Shown: positions 1-11,017 of the stretch, in pieces | Layout: each line of letters starts with the position of its first letter | How positions within the stretch are numbered: the stretch's first letter is position 1 | DNA from: Anthoceros angustus | Taxonomy: Eukaryota; Streptophyta; Anthocerotopsida; Anthocerotales; Anthocerotaceae | NCBI GenBank assembly: GCA_010909165.1 | Contig: MU008202.1 | Span: forward strand, 310,001 to 374,000 | Direction of reading: 5' to 3' | Length of the DNA stretch: 64,000 nucleotides | The notes under the pieces: generated by a model | What the model was told of the DNA's origin: nothing | Database searches by the model: none | The model's input: the letters and a program-made list of their open reading frames with translations, nothing else | Position numbers and translations under genes: made by a program

Positions 1-841
1 GTATCACATTCATACACGATCGTAGGTTTCAACCAAGAATCTATTATAAGGTTGCATTTGTCACATCATATTTGTATGTCTTCTTGAAAATTATTAAAAA
101 TATATTTTTTTAGAAAATAACTAATTTTATTTAAAGATAAATATATAAAAATAACAACATAATAATATTAATTTTGATAGACTGGGTATCTCATACCTAA
201 TTAATTTTTTTAATATATAAAAAGTTATGAACAACTTTTCATGTTCACTGGAATACTAAAGAAGCTTTGGCATTTGCAATGTCTTGGGCGCCTGGGCCAT
301 ATCTTGGGCACGCGAGACTTTCAAGGGGAGTTCTAAAGCGCGAGAGTCTATTCTCCTCAATGATAATGGTCATATAACTTGTAATAAACTTCATGTCAAT
401 TAAGAACGACTAGCATCAAGCAGTCTAATTCTACTAGAGAAAAATGTCCTATACATACAATCTTTGTTTCATAACGTTTTTTGTTCAATAAATAAAAATA
501 AATTATTTTAATCTCATATTAAATCACTTAAAATATTATTTAGAATCTTAGTTGTGTAAAATTATTTCTAACTGATATAAGGGAAAATTAGATGATCTTA
601 TAATATTTTACATATCACAAAATATACGCTATTTCTATAAAATTAATTTTATGAGAAAAAATTAAATTAATATCCGTACATCATTACTAAAATCCAAAAT
701 TTGGTGTACAAGCTTTTAAATTATTATTTTTCTCAATCAAATCGTCTCTAATCACCTTGTGTCCTCCTAAACAAAGATCTTAAGGAATAAGGATGACATT
801 TCCTCGCTATGGGTCTATTTTCTCACATACTTTCAAAAAAC
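1..841. other. AT-rich intergenic DNA
   Basis: No coding segment is recognisable. The stretch is strongly AT-rich with runs of T and A, unlike the GC-balanced genes that follow. Its right end lies just downstream of the stop codon of the minus-strand SINE-like gene, so the last few hundred bases probably hold that gene's 3' untranslated region. I see no RNA gene or transposon end. Confidence 0.6.
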
Positions 842-3446
842 CTAAGTTGGTGCTAAAAAGTTGTAGTCGAGATATAATGGATCCCAAACAGTTGACATAG
901 CCATGGCAACTGGAAGAGCTAAAATAGCACACATTGTGCCACCAACAAGTATTTCCATGCAACTCCACATGCGTGTCCAATTCTTTTTCTGGAGAAAAAA
1001 AAAAGCTGAGTATGAACAATATTTATATTTCCATCTCGTTCCTTTCCCTTTTTTGTGGATGGTAACGCCATTGAAAGTATTCCAACGATCCATGTGCGAA
1101 GATCTTTTTGAAAATCTTTTTGTCAATGAAGAAAATTCGGTAATACGGTTGTCTATATCCTTATGATCAGATGTAGCATGTAAGTTTGTTCTCGATGATT
1201 CCACTATCTCATTGCTTCCATTTTCTTGATCATGTAAATTACTTCCAGATGATGAATAGTCTATCTCGGCTCCATGATCTTGATGAATTGCTTTAGATCC
1301 TTTACTATTACAATGTAAATTCACCACACTACTTTCAGGCTCCTCGTGCTCAAATGTTGCATCCGAAGCAATTGGATTATCATGAACACTCCAGCCGTTT
1401 TCACTTGAAGTCTGTAAGTCAATTTCTTCTACATCATGTCTTACTTCATCCGAGGGAATGATATGATCAAGCACACTTGGTTGTGATTCGACATGTTGTG
1501 CTTCCTTACTAATTGCCACAGAAGTAGAATCAAATTTTGATGGTAAAGAATGTTGATCTGTGTTTCGGTTCTACATGGAAAAAAAAACAACATTTTCAAA
1601 TTCTGAGAAGAAAGAGAGATTTCATTCTTGAATTATTAAGCTATGGAGCTAGAGATAAAATTGAATGTACCTTGGCAATACAAAAATCATTGTCATGTGT
1701 TGTGGATTTGTCTCTTAAGCAACCATCAAACAAATTCCTGCTTGTGGGATCTGTAAGAAAAAAAGATTCTTTCTCCATCAAACTCATGCTACACATAGTA
1801 GTTTGGTCTAAGTTAACTAATTTGGATGAACACTTCTCTCCTATCCTTTCCTTTTGTATCATGCTATCCAAACTCCTTCGATCATCAAAATCTTCAATCG
1901 AGGTGAATTCAGCCCGTTCATTACCATTATCACCACCATCCTCATCACACTCCGATGCATCACCATCAAATATTGGTAGTATCGTATTATCAAAAAGACT
2001 TAATAACCCATTTGTTTTCTCTAAAGTGGCTGCACTTTCCTCCCTTTCCGCTTCTAAACTTCGCCTCATATTTGTAGGACTGTTTGCACATGATGTATCA
2101 GGAAGTAAAGTGTGTTTTTTCAATTTGGAAAATAAGTCTCTTTTATTTCGTTGCTCCTTTCTTTGCATCTTTTGAGAAGTTTGGATAAATTGCTCATCTA
2201 GTTCAGAAGTGTTGACCAGCATGCCATCCTTATCCAACTTACCTTCCTCAGCTAAGCTCACCGAAGAAGTCCATTTGGATGGCTCATATCTGGCTGAAAA
2301 CCGAGAGTTCCTCCTTTGTTTTGCACTTGATTCGGATGGCGTGGATGAGGAAGGAGAGGGGGAGAAGGAAACTGCTTGAGATTCTTGAGATAAGTGAGAT
2401 TCTTTTTGTGCTTGAAACATTGCGCCTTCCGTTTTACTGCAAGTGGAAAGGCTGCAAGTAGTGCTATTCCACATGTTTGTGGGTCTCTTGTAGTAATCCA
2501 AATCCATGAATGCCGACGGTCCGGGAATAGGTTGCTCTCCCCTAGTACTCCTTCGCGAATTTTCTTCCGAAACCAGAAATTTAGCTGTTTGCAAAGTGTC
2601 CGCTACAGCCGACCGGACGTGGGGTATCCTGTCATGACGAAAGCCCTCCAACACCTGCATAGTATAACTCACTTCAGCTGCCAAGGTCATAGTGTCTAGC
2701 TTGGCGAGAACGGCCTGGATCAAACGAGCGGCAGACACACGATGATGCCATGTGCCATTCCCAATAGATGCGCGCAAAGCTTGACATGCAGATCGGAGTA
2801 GGGCAAGCCCATAGGCACCCAACACATCTCCATTTTTCAACGCTAGGGCACGAGCAAGCTGCATATGTCCAACCGTCCTCGTTGCCTTATCTCCCAAAGC
2901 TATGGTGCACCTCAAGCATGTCTCTTGGATCAAGTCCATGGATGCAAACTTCCATCTCTCCGACTCTACGAGTGCCTGGAGACAAATTGCAGCCCCCGCC
3001 GCTAGAGGCTCAAACGTGCCCGCTAACACCTCCAACAAGGGCTCACAAACATCATTCACAAGAGCATGAGCTTGCGCGGGAGGACTCAGCGGGTCAATTG
3101 TATGTTGCACAATAGCTACCACCACATGCGCACATGCCTGGTGCAATTGCAACGAGCTCCCGCTCGCCGAGAGGAACCTTACGATGGTGGACAACATACG
3201 AGGCACATGCTGGATGATGAACTTGCCATGTATCCGCGCAACATCCTCGAAGAGGGAGATGGCATAACAGCGGGTGGTACCTTCGTCTCGACACTCCGAA
3301 ACTTGGGCCAGGAATCGTGGCATAGAGCCGGCATCTAACTGGCCCACAAACGACTTGAGGGAATGCATTGCCAGACGCCTAGAGTCTCCATCCTCGCTGA
3401 GTTTGGCTAGATCCTGCTTCACGAGGGGGCTCATGTACCTCCCCAT
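842..3446 (-). CDS. ARM-repeat KASH protein, SINE1/SINE2-like
   Basis: Inferred exons on the minus strand are 3446-1671, 1570-1067 and 988-842, giving about 808 residues; every junction is GT-AG and keeps frame. The start at MGRYMSPLVKQDL was chosen because Arabidopsis SINE1/SINE2 begin in the same way; a Met 16 codons upstream is possible. Residues 1-300 match the armadillo-like helical region of SINE1 (SFLAQVSE- and ISLYE-type segments are seen as RFLAQVSECRDEG and AISLFEDVARIHG). A long Ser/Asp-rich acidic middle follows. The last exon encodes one hydrophobic segment (MEILVGGTMCAILALPVAMA) and ends in FLAPT, resembling the X-[VAP]-P-T tail of plant KASH proteins. Family knowledge: SINE proteins bind SUN proteins in the outer nuclear envelope and associate with actin, and SINE1 is expressed in guard cells. 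The 78-nt intron before the last exon is inferred from a long pyrimidine tract before CAG; reading through it is also open. Confidence 0.85.
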
Positions 3447-3655
3447 GGCCGCTCCGCGACACCCGATCGCGAGAAGGTCGCCTGCAGGCTTCACATCACA
3501 TGCCCATGACGCTCACGCTCACACGCATCCACTCTCTACCGCTCTTAGGGTTATTGCAGCATGAGCCGGGCGCGTGCATGGAGGTGGTGGGACGAGAGAG
3601 TGAAAGGCGGCTCGGTTTGAATCTTAGCACCAGCAGGAGCTCCCGGGAGCCGGGC

Positions 3656-3708
3656 CAACCTAACCTAACCTAACCTAACCTGTCCTGTCCTGCCCTAACC
3701 TAACCGCC
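3656..3708. repeat. Interstitial CCTAA repeat
   Basis: Four consecutive CCTAA units are followed by CCTGT/CCTGC variants and two more CCTAA units. Read on the other strand this is TTAGG. It lies about 210 bp upstream of the SINE start codon. It is not the canonical plant telomere unit (TTTAGGG), so a telobox role is uncertain. Confidence 0.7.
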
Positions 3709-4688
3709 TCCGCTCCGGCCGCTACCGGCTGCAGCCGGCGGCGGCCACCGGGCCGGCCGGTGGGGCCGAACGCGCTTAGCGTGATCCGCAACACGACAAA
3801 ACGGGCCAGTGGGGGGACGCCAGCGCAGCGGTGCGGATGGCATCATCGATGGACGAGAGCGTCCGCGCCAGCACCACCGCCACGCCTCCCTGACAGGCCC
3901 CGGCCCCGCCGCAGTGGTGGTAGGTGACCGACCACGCAGGTCGGGAAACCGCCTGATGCCAGTTCTCCCGGTGGCTCCCGTCATCGGGGCGCGGGCCGCG
4001 GTTGCAGGACGTGCGGGCCTCATCAGCGGTTCAGCAGGTTGTCCATACGTCCGTTTCCAGGCGCGACAAGTTGCGCACGCCAACCATGGTTGGCCAGCGT
4101 GACAGGGTTCGTGTTCGCCTAACCTCGGGTCGGGAACGTCCGGCCCAGCGCGCTTGGCGCGGCGCGACGAGCGCATCGGCGCCCGGATTGCGTGTGGGCC
4201 CGCGTCTGAGTCACCGCCCTATCCCATTTCCGCGCCCTAATTGCGGGCCCAATTAAGTTCCCGCCTCCAGGCTCCAGGCTGCAGGCCGCAGGTTCCAACC
4301 CAACCACTAACCGGAAACGGGGCGGGCCGCGTCCTCCCAGATCCCGTTCCGCCCCGCCATTGGGGCCTCAGATCGACGCACACAAGGCCCGGCGTGCTTT
4401 CCAAATCTGCGTCTGCTGGGCTGCCAGGCCCATTGGCCGGCTGCACTGTTATGAGACTCATCTCCATCCGCCAGGGCCATACAAAATTCATGTCATTGTC
4501 GTCATTGCAATCATGTGCTCCCATGGCTCTCACAGGTACAGTCCAAGCGTGTAGAGGCAAAGCACAAGGCAGAGGCTCAGGGCGTTTGTCATGGGACTCC
4601 ATCCAGGCCCCAGATGAGTGCTCCGGTTTCTGATTGGGCAAACAAAACAGTGCCTTTGTACATACATTCCAGCACAGCTTATTACAAC

Positions 4689-4740
4689 AGAAGCAGGAGC
4701 AGGAACAGGAGCTGGAGCTGGAGCTGCAGCTGGAGCAGGT
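4689..4740. repeat. GGAGCT/GGAGCA hexamer microsatellite
   Basis: A run of about eight imperfect hexamers of the type GGAGCA, GGAACA, GGAGCT and GCAGCT. It sits immediately downstream of the GSH2 stop codon on the minus strand, so it is probably in the 3' untranslated region. Confidence 0.75.
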
Positions 4741-4749
4741 CCGTTCTAG

Positions 4750-7568
4750 TCAAATCAGGTATGGACTATCCAACACGCCGTAGCCAGCCACGACTCCTCC
4801 CTCGGAAGAGGAGGACACTTTGGTTCGCACCAGGTGACCTGTTTGCCGGTTCAGAAGGACTCTCTCTCCTTGTCTGCGCGTCACAACAGCCCACTGTTAA
4901 TGCTCCAGTAATCAGGCAGCATGGTGCCCCGAGGGTCATGGACAACGCTTACCGGAGGTATGCACCGTATATCCCCACTTCCGACACCGTCTCGTACATG
5001 TTCCATGTACCTTGTCGTACCAAGTACGTCATGTGCACAGGGGGAGAAATTCTTTGCTGAAGGATGTATGCTGCCAATCCGCTGCCGCCAGCCGCTTTGA
5101 GCTCCAGTAGCTTCGTCCTCACATCCTCGCCGTATAGGTTGTTTCCTGCCAGACATCAGGTTAAAATGTGGGAAAACTTGCAAGGCTCAAAGTCGAGTCG
5201 TAATTCAAAAAACAGCAAGGGAGCGCACCTCCTCCCTCTCGCTGAGGCTTCAGAACAAGTTTGTCTGGATCAGAGATTGCTTGCTCAATAATTGCCTCGG
5301 AGCCTTCTTCTTCCAGACCCCAGAGGCCAGCGAAACATCTCCGTAGTTTCCTCGCATCAGAACTTGGCAAAAATCTGAACGGGACCGTAACCATGAAATG
5401 ATATCAGTTCATACGTCAGAAGGTGATGCACGTCCCCATGGCAGCGCGCAGAACTATACCTCTTACCTTTCAACAACACCAGGCTTTGCTAACTCCTGCT
5501 GGACCTTCTTGGTTCCAGCTAGATGATAAGCGATGGAGGGGCACTTGATGGCTCTTGATCTTTCCAGCAGCAACCTAGCAACCCATTCCTGCACTCAAGA
5601 CATACTGTACGTCTCAACCCAAATGCTGCGATGCGGCTGACAATGTCACCTTTCCTGATCAAAACTGAGAGGACGACACTTGGGCAAAAAGAAGACATCT
5701 AGCGAGCAGGAATGAACGCCCAGATAGTCACCGATTCAGACGGGTAGTCAGTGGGAGTGTATCCAGCTCTAAAATAAACCACAGACACAGCTTGCTCCTC
5801 ACTGCAAGCACGCCCACAGTGGTGTTAGGGTTTCACAGGTGTATGGAGACTTGCGTACTGGAAACGGACCTGAAGAATCATACATGAGCAGAGTGCCATC
5901 ATCGTCGATCGTCCCATGCTCATATATCTCCGCTAGGGTCCTCCGGATGGATCGCACTCCATATGTTCTTATCTGTCAAGGTGTAACCTCTATGGGGCTG
6001 GTCATCTTGAATATGCGCACCCTCACCCAAACTTCAGGGCCCATCTCGAGAGTAACAGAAACAACTTAAGGACATTCAAAGCTCAAAGAAAAGAGGATAT
6101 GAGTCATATAGCCGGAAAGCCAGCCAATGTTGATCATACATGTTCTTTTCGTCCGGCTGCACAACGAAAAGCACCGCTGCACTGACAGTGGAACTTCGGT
6201 GTCAGTAAACTGTAAAACGTCCAGGCTGGCCCTTAATGCAAGCATCCATCAAGAAAATATCCTTATGAGTGAAAGGCAAGCACCTCTTGTGGCCATATGC
6301 ATCCCAAGCTAACGCCAATGCTTCTGCATATCCACGATCGGCCTTGTTATCAGGAACCTTACTGCATTCCAAGATGCTGCGGTCTCCAAGCTGGCCAACC
6401 AGGTATCTGAGATCAAGTATCACAAGTGAGAAGACAGGGATTTGGAGGTGCTCATCCAAATAGATCAGTCAGGGAGGTTGGTCACTACTTGTGCAGAGAA
6501 CTGATGAGAGGAGCAAGACCAGCAAACGAGGAAGATATGGTATTGATCTCCACTTGCAGAAGTAGTCCAGTTGGCATGTCAAGCATATAATCTGAACGGT
6601 TCAACCCCAAAACAGCCTCCTGGAACCACGTACGTGCCGTAGAAGAATCAGGGAGGGCATCCGACTCGTCCCATAAGCATCCCAAGCAGAGAGCATGAAC
6701 CACAAAACACATACCGGCTTCAACCCCTCACTTATTACATTGGCATGGATGTCGAGTAGTCTGTCCGTGAAGGGATCAGCCAATCGTGTTCTGCAACATT
6801 GAATCCTCCAACACATTGTCAACAAGGTGGCTGTTTAAACTTCGAATGCCATGAATGCTCACGGCTGGAAGAAGGGCAACAAACCTGGCATGTACTTGTT
6901 CCAAGAACTCTCCGTCGGCGGCCACCCTATCCACAAGGGTGTTGAAAAGAGGTGCCAGCTCCACAGCCTCGAGGAAAGCATCTTTCGTTATAGGAGCAGG
7001 CAGTAGCGACAATGGTGCATGTCCAAGGCCAACACCTGGAATCTTGCCAGAATTCTGCCTTCCAAGAACAGTCCCAAAAATGCAGCATTAGACACCCAAC
7101 AATTCGACGTCCCACAAATTCCACACATAAACTCATACACAACCATTCCAATACCTCCACATTCTTGTCTCCCACCAGAAGCCCGTGCAGTGAAGCCCAC
7201 ACCAAGGCATCTTCCACAAGACTAGCAGCAACCTCCGGAGGAACCAATCCTGACGACTCCAGATTCACATCCGCGGCGACAGGCGGGCCACCATGCCCTT
7301 CAGAGCCGGAGGCAGGCGTGCGGGGAGCTGCGTCAGCTGCGGCCTCCATTGCCTTCCCTAGAGCTCCGCTTCTCAAATGCAAGTTCCGCCCAAAACGCCG
7401 GGGAACAAAGTCCTGAACCAAATGCACTCCGTTCCAGGCATCTACCTCCACATCTCCGGCTTGGAGCGGCACAAGACCTCGCCTCAGTCTGCAAGATCGG
7501 CTGCTGAGAGCCGGAAGAGCATAGGACAGAGCAGGGCTGGCGATTCCGGGTGCTGCGTCCAGTCTCAT
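4750..7568 (-). CDS. GSH2: Glutathione synthetase, spliced
   Basis: Joins gamma-glutamylcysteine and glycine using ATP, the second step of glutathione synthesis, in plastid and cytosol. Inferred exons (minus): 7568-7161, 7054-6885, 6790-6715, 6619-6489, 6406-6284, 6181-about 6103, 5972-5884, 5801-5732, 5588-5467, 5374-5229, 5145-4953, 4873-4750; about 576 aa. All junctions keep phase and use GT-AG except the end of exon 6 (see findings). Recognisable in order: [43 protein letters not shown] with [68 protein letters not shown]; the ATP-grasp stretch [20 protein letters not shown]; and the C-terminal [17 protein letters not shown]. The N-terminal ~95 residues are Ala/Ser/Arg-rich, fitting a transit peptide. 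An in-frame Met lies further upstream at 7649. Exons 1-2 are duplicated at 9.03-9.61 kb. Confidence 0.93.
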
Positions 7569-8518
7569 GACTCGACTCGACTGGACTTCCACCTCTGAAC
7601 TCCTGGACTCCACCCAACCCAGCTCGACTCGTGCTTGCCGGCCAGTCACATGCGATAATCACGGCATTTGAGCACAGAGATCAGCTCGCACTTGCCTTTG
7701 CTGGACCACTCAGTGGCTCCACGGAAGGCTTGCCACATGTAGGAATCTGCAGTGCATCGGACAAAGTGTTCCGGACCGGAGTCGAAGTTGCTCAAGGGAC
7801 ACATCTAACAGGTCAGTTGGGTGTTTCCGGTTTACATACTATTACAAACAACTGATGAAAGACGCTTCCCCTTACGATGGAGCAGCTTTGTTTATGCTGG
7901 TTTGTTGAAAGATCGAGCTGTGCGTATGCGGCAAAGCCATAAAGCTCATGGGCTTTCAGCCTTGCATGCCTCCTTGCCCTTGGCGATAACTTGGGGGCTG
8001 TAGCCACCTCAAAGTCTTCAGTACTCTTGGAACTTAGTTCCCCATCTCCTGACATTCGTGGTCTGTTTCCAGCTTGCATCTCAGGGAAAAATCACACTCT
8101 TGACGACCCTGACGATAGAACCTGCATCGACAACAATTAACTCTTACGTTGCGAGGGGCTGATGGCCGACCCGGTGTTAGGCAGTCTCTGTCGAAGATCC
8201 TTGAGGGGGGCGGCGTAGGGCGCCGGTACAGGCAAAGAGAACATCCATGCTTGTTGGGAATTCCATGGTCTTGTTTTAATAGTGCTCAGTACCATGGAGG
8301 AAGAGGTCTTTCCGTTGCTACCAGAAGTGGGGATTTCCTGGATGGATCAACGACTGGATACATCCTGTCTCCCATGGTCTCTTCATCTTGGTGGCGTGCC
8401 TGGGCTTGCTGGGAGGTCCTGCTTGACGAGGCCACTGGAAACGCTGGCTCCAGGGTAGGAATGGATTTTCCGTCGGCGGCGGTCTTATGGTGCCGACTTG
8501 GATAAATTTGGCGGTCCG
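7569..8518. promoter_or_regulatory. Head-to-head spacer between GSH2 and the PPR gene
   Basis: About 0.95 kb separates the GSH2 start (minus) from the PPR start (plus), so it probably contains both promoters and leaders. A 119-codon open stretch at 8149-8505 overlaps the PPR start in another frame. I treat it as leader rather than a gene, since it has no family resemblance and exists here only because the spacer is open. Parts of this spacer are copied at 9.91-10.92 kb and 12.23-12.45 kb. No clear TATA box was identified. Confidence 0.5.
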
Positions 8519-9040
8519 ATGAGGTTTATGTGGGTCCTTTTGCAGAGATGTGTCAAGCGGGCAGCCCTGGCAATGGGCAAGCAGCGTGCATGTGATGTTG
8601 ACTCTGGCTGCTATGCCAACATGTCCGTGAGCTTTCGGTCCATGTCTGATGCAGTTCAGGGGAAAGGTAGATTACGTCAAGGAAACGTTCAGTCATGGTC
8701 CACGTTGATATCAAGGTACGTCAAGGACGGGAAGCTGCGGGAGAGCATCACAAGTTAGAAGCAGATGGTGGACCAGGGTGAGAAGCCAGACAAATACACT
8801 TTTCTGAGCTTACTCAAAGCCTGTGGCAGCTTGGCAGACCTGAGACTTGCAAGATGGATGCACAAAGAAGTTGCGAAGTACAAATGGGATTCAGATTTGT
8901 TTGTGGGGAATTCCGTGGTTGCGATGTATGCAAAATGTGGGAGTATGGCTGATGCTCACCATGTGTTTGATACGTTGTGTCACCGCAATGTGGTGTCGTG
9001 GAATGCTCTGATTGCAGGTTACGCTAATCAGGAAGAAGGG
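8519..9040 (+). pseudogene. PLS-type PPR gene, 5' fragment (copy 1)
   Basis: This is the beginning of a large organelle-type PPR protein: MRFMWVLLQRC leader, then PPR modules with KPDKYTFLSLLKACG, LFVGNSVVAMYAKCGS and RNVVSWNALIAGYAN. The start ATG at 8519 is the first Met in frame. Compared with the copy at 12.45 kb, a single base change turns a TAC codon into TAG at 8756-8758, so the frame stops after about 80 codons. At 9031-9040 the PPR sequence passes directly into a second copy of GSH2 exon 2 across a shared 10-bp stretch, so the rest of the gene is absent from this copy. Confidence 0.8.
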
Positions 9041-9609
9041 CAACAAACCTGGCATGTACTTGTTCCAAGAACTCTCCGTCGGCGGCCACCCTATCCACAA
9101 GGGTGTTGAAAAGAGGTGCCAGCTCCACAGCCTCGAGGAAAGCATCTTTCGTTATAGGAGCAGGCAGTAGCGACAATGGTGCATGTCCAAGGCCAACACC
9201 TGGAATCTTGCCAGAATTCTGCCTTCCAAGAACAGTCCCAAAATGCAGCATTAGACACCCAACAATTCGACGTCCCACAAATTCCACACATAAACTCATA
9301 CACAACCATTCCAATACCTCCACATTCTTGTCTCCCACCAGAAGCCCGTGCAGTGAAGCCCACACCAAGGCATCTTCCACAAGACTAGCAGCAACCTCCG
9401 GAGGAACCAATCCTGACGACTCCAGATTCACATCCGCGGCGACAGGCGGGCCACCATGCCCTTCAGAGCCGGAGGCAGGCGTGCGGGGAGCTGCGTCAGC
9501 TGCGGCCTCCATTGCCTTCCCTAGAGCTCCGCTTCTCAAATGCAAGTTCCGCCCAAAACGCCGGGGAACAAAGTCCTGAACCAAATGCACTCCGTTCCAG
9601 GCATCTACC
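9031..9609 (-). pseudogene. Duplicated GSH2 exons 1-2 (truncated)
   Basis: Near-identical to 6867-7446, with one A lost from a run of five. It contains most of GSH2 exon 1 (acidic/Ala-rich stretch and the [18 protein letters not shown] segment), intron 1 and exon 2 ([15 protein letters not shown]...). Exons 3-12 and the 5' end of exon 1 are missing. Both edges run into PPR coding sequence of the opposite strand at 10- and 11-bp stretches shared by the two sources. It cannot encode an enzyme. Confidence 0.88.
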
Positions 9610-9920
9610 GGTCGATAATTATGGGCAATACTCGTCTACATGTATGCCAACTGTGGAAATCTGGTGGAAGCGGTGACTGTTTTGAGACCTTGTCTCATCG
9701 TGATGCAGTGTCATGGACAATATTGATGGCGATGTATGCTCAGCAAGGTCAAGGCGAGAAGGCTCTGCAGTATGCCCGAATGCAAGATGAAGGTGTGAGA
9801 CCACAATCTCGTACTTTTGTTAGTGCGTTGAAAGCTTGTAGTAACCTTGCGGCTTCTGAAGAGGCTATGAAGGTGAATGGAAAACTTGTAAAAGCGCAGT
9901 GCCTAAAAAGGGAAGAGCAT
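9599..9920 (+). pseudogene. PPR gene internal fragment (copy 2)
   Basis: Corresponds to about 13160-13491 of the better copy. It encodes, with interruptions, the NCGNLVEAVTVFETLSHRD and AVSWTILMAMYAQQGQGEKA modules. Short contractions relative to the better copy (TGTG to TG, CTCT to CT, five T to four T, loss of three bases at TTGT) break the frame several times. The right edge joins GSH2/PPR spacer DNA across the 10-bp word GGAAGAGCAT. Confidence 0.8.
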
Positions 9921-11017
9921 AGGACAGAGCAGGGCTGGCGATTCCGGGTGCTGCGTCCAGTCTCATGACTCGACTCGACTGGACTTCCACCTCTGAACTC
10001 CTGGACTCCACCCAACCCAGCTCGACTCGTGCTTGCCGGCCAGTCACATGCGATAATCACGGCATTTGAGCACAGAGATCAGCTCGCACTTGCCTTTGCT
10101 GGACCACTCAGTGGCTCCACGGAAGGCTTGCCACATGTAGGAATCTGCAGTGCATCGGACAAAGTGTTCCGGACCGGAGTCGAAGTTGCTCAAGGGACAC
10201 ATCTAACAGGTCAGTTGGGTGTTTCCGGTTTACATACTATTACAAACAACTGATGAAAGACGCTTCCCCTTACGATGGAGCAGCTTTGTTTATGCTGGTT
10301 TGTTGAAAGATCGAGCTGTGCGTATGCGGCAAAGCCATAAAGCTCATGGGCTTTCAGCCTTGCATGCCTCCTTGCCCTTGGCGATAACTTGGGGGCTGTA
10401 GCCACCTCAAAGTCTTCAGTACTCTTGGAACTTAGTTCCCCATCTCCTGACATTCGTGGTCTGTTTCCAGCTTGCATCTCAGGGAAAAATCACACTCTTG
10501 ACGACCCTGACGATAGAACCTGCATCGACAACAATTAACTCTTACGTTGCGAGGGGCTGATGGCCGACCCGGTGTTAGGCAGTCTCTGTCGAAGATCCTT
10601 GAGGGGGGCGGCGTAGGGCGCCGGTACAGGCAAAGAGAACATCCATGCTTGTTGGGAATTCCATGGTCTTGTTTTAATAGTGCTCAGTACCATGGAGGAA
10701 GAGGTCTTTCCGTTGCTACCAGAAGTGGGGATTTCCTGGATGGATCAACGACTGGATACATCCTGTCTCCATGGTCTCTTCATCTTGGTGGCGTGCCTGG
10801 GCTTGCTGGGAGGTCCTGCTTGACGAGGCCACTGGAAACGCTGGCTCCAGGGTAGGAATGGATTTTCCGTCGGCGGCGGTCTTATGGTGCCGACTTGGAT
10901 AAATTTGGCGGTCCGATGAGGTTTATGTGGGTCCTTTTGCAGAGATGTGTCAAGCGGGCAGCCCTGGCAATGGGCAAGCAGCGTGCATGTGATGTTGACT
11001 CTGGCTGCTATGCCAAC
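9911..11017. repeat. Second copy of the GSH2/PPR spacer and PPR start
   Basis: Repeats 7513-8620, including the 5' end of GSH2 exon 1, the whole head-to-head spacer and the first ~35 codons of the PPR gene. Lengths differ by one base (a C lost in CTCCC). The right edge joins a later PPR module across the 9-bp word TATGCCAAC, and that join is in frame. Confidence 0.88.

Larger units (their letters stand above)
3447..4749. promoter_or_regulatory. GC-rich upstream region of the SINE-like gene
   Basis: No convincing gene. This 1.3 kb lies between the start of the SINE-like gene and the stop codon of GSH2, both on the minus strand, so it should contain the SINE promoter and leader and the GSH2 3' untranslated region. 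It is very GC- and CpG-rich (3.7-4.4 kb), in contrast to the AT-rich DNA downstream of the SINE gene. Short frames here on both strands have arginine/proline-rich, low-complexity products and no family resemblance. Confidence 0.5.

Noticed and set aside
3700-4640. Overlapping long frames on both strands in the GC-rich SINE promoter
   Set aside because: High GC removes stop codons by chance; products are low-complexity Arg/Pro/Gly with no domain, and no splice-consistent gene emerges.
7012-7416. Plus-strand frame of 134 codons opposite GSH2 exon 1 (also at 9103-9579)
   Set aside because: It is the antisense shadow of the GSH2 exon, repeated because the exon is duplicated.
8149-8505. 119-codon frame before the PPR start
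   Set aside because: It overlaps the PPR start in another frame, has no recognisable feature and recurs only because the spacer is duplicated; treated as leader or spacer.
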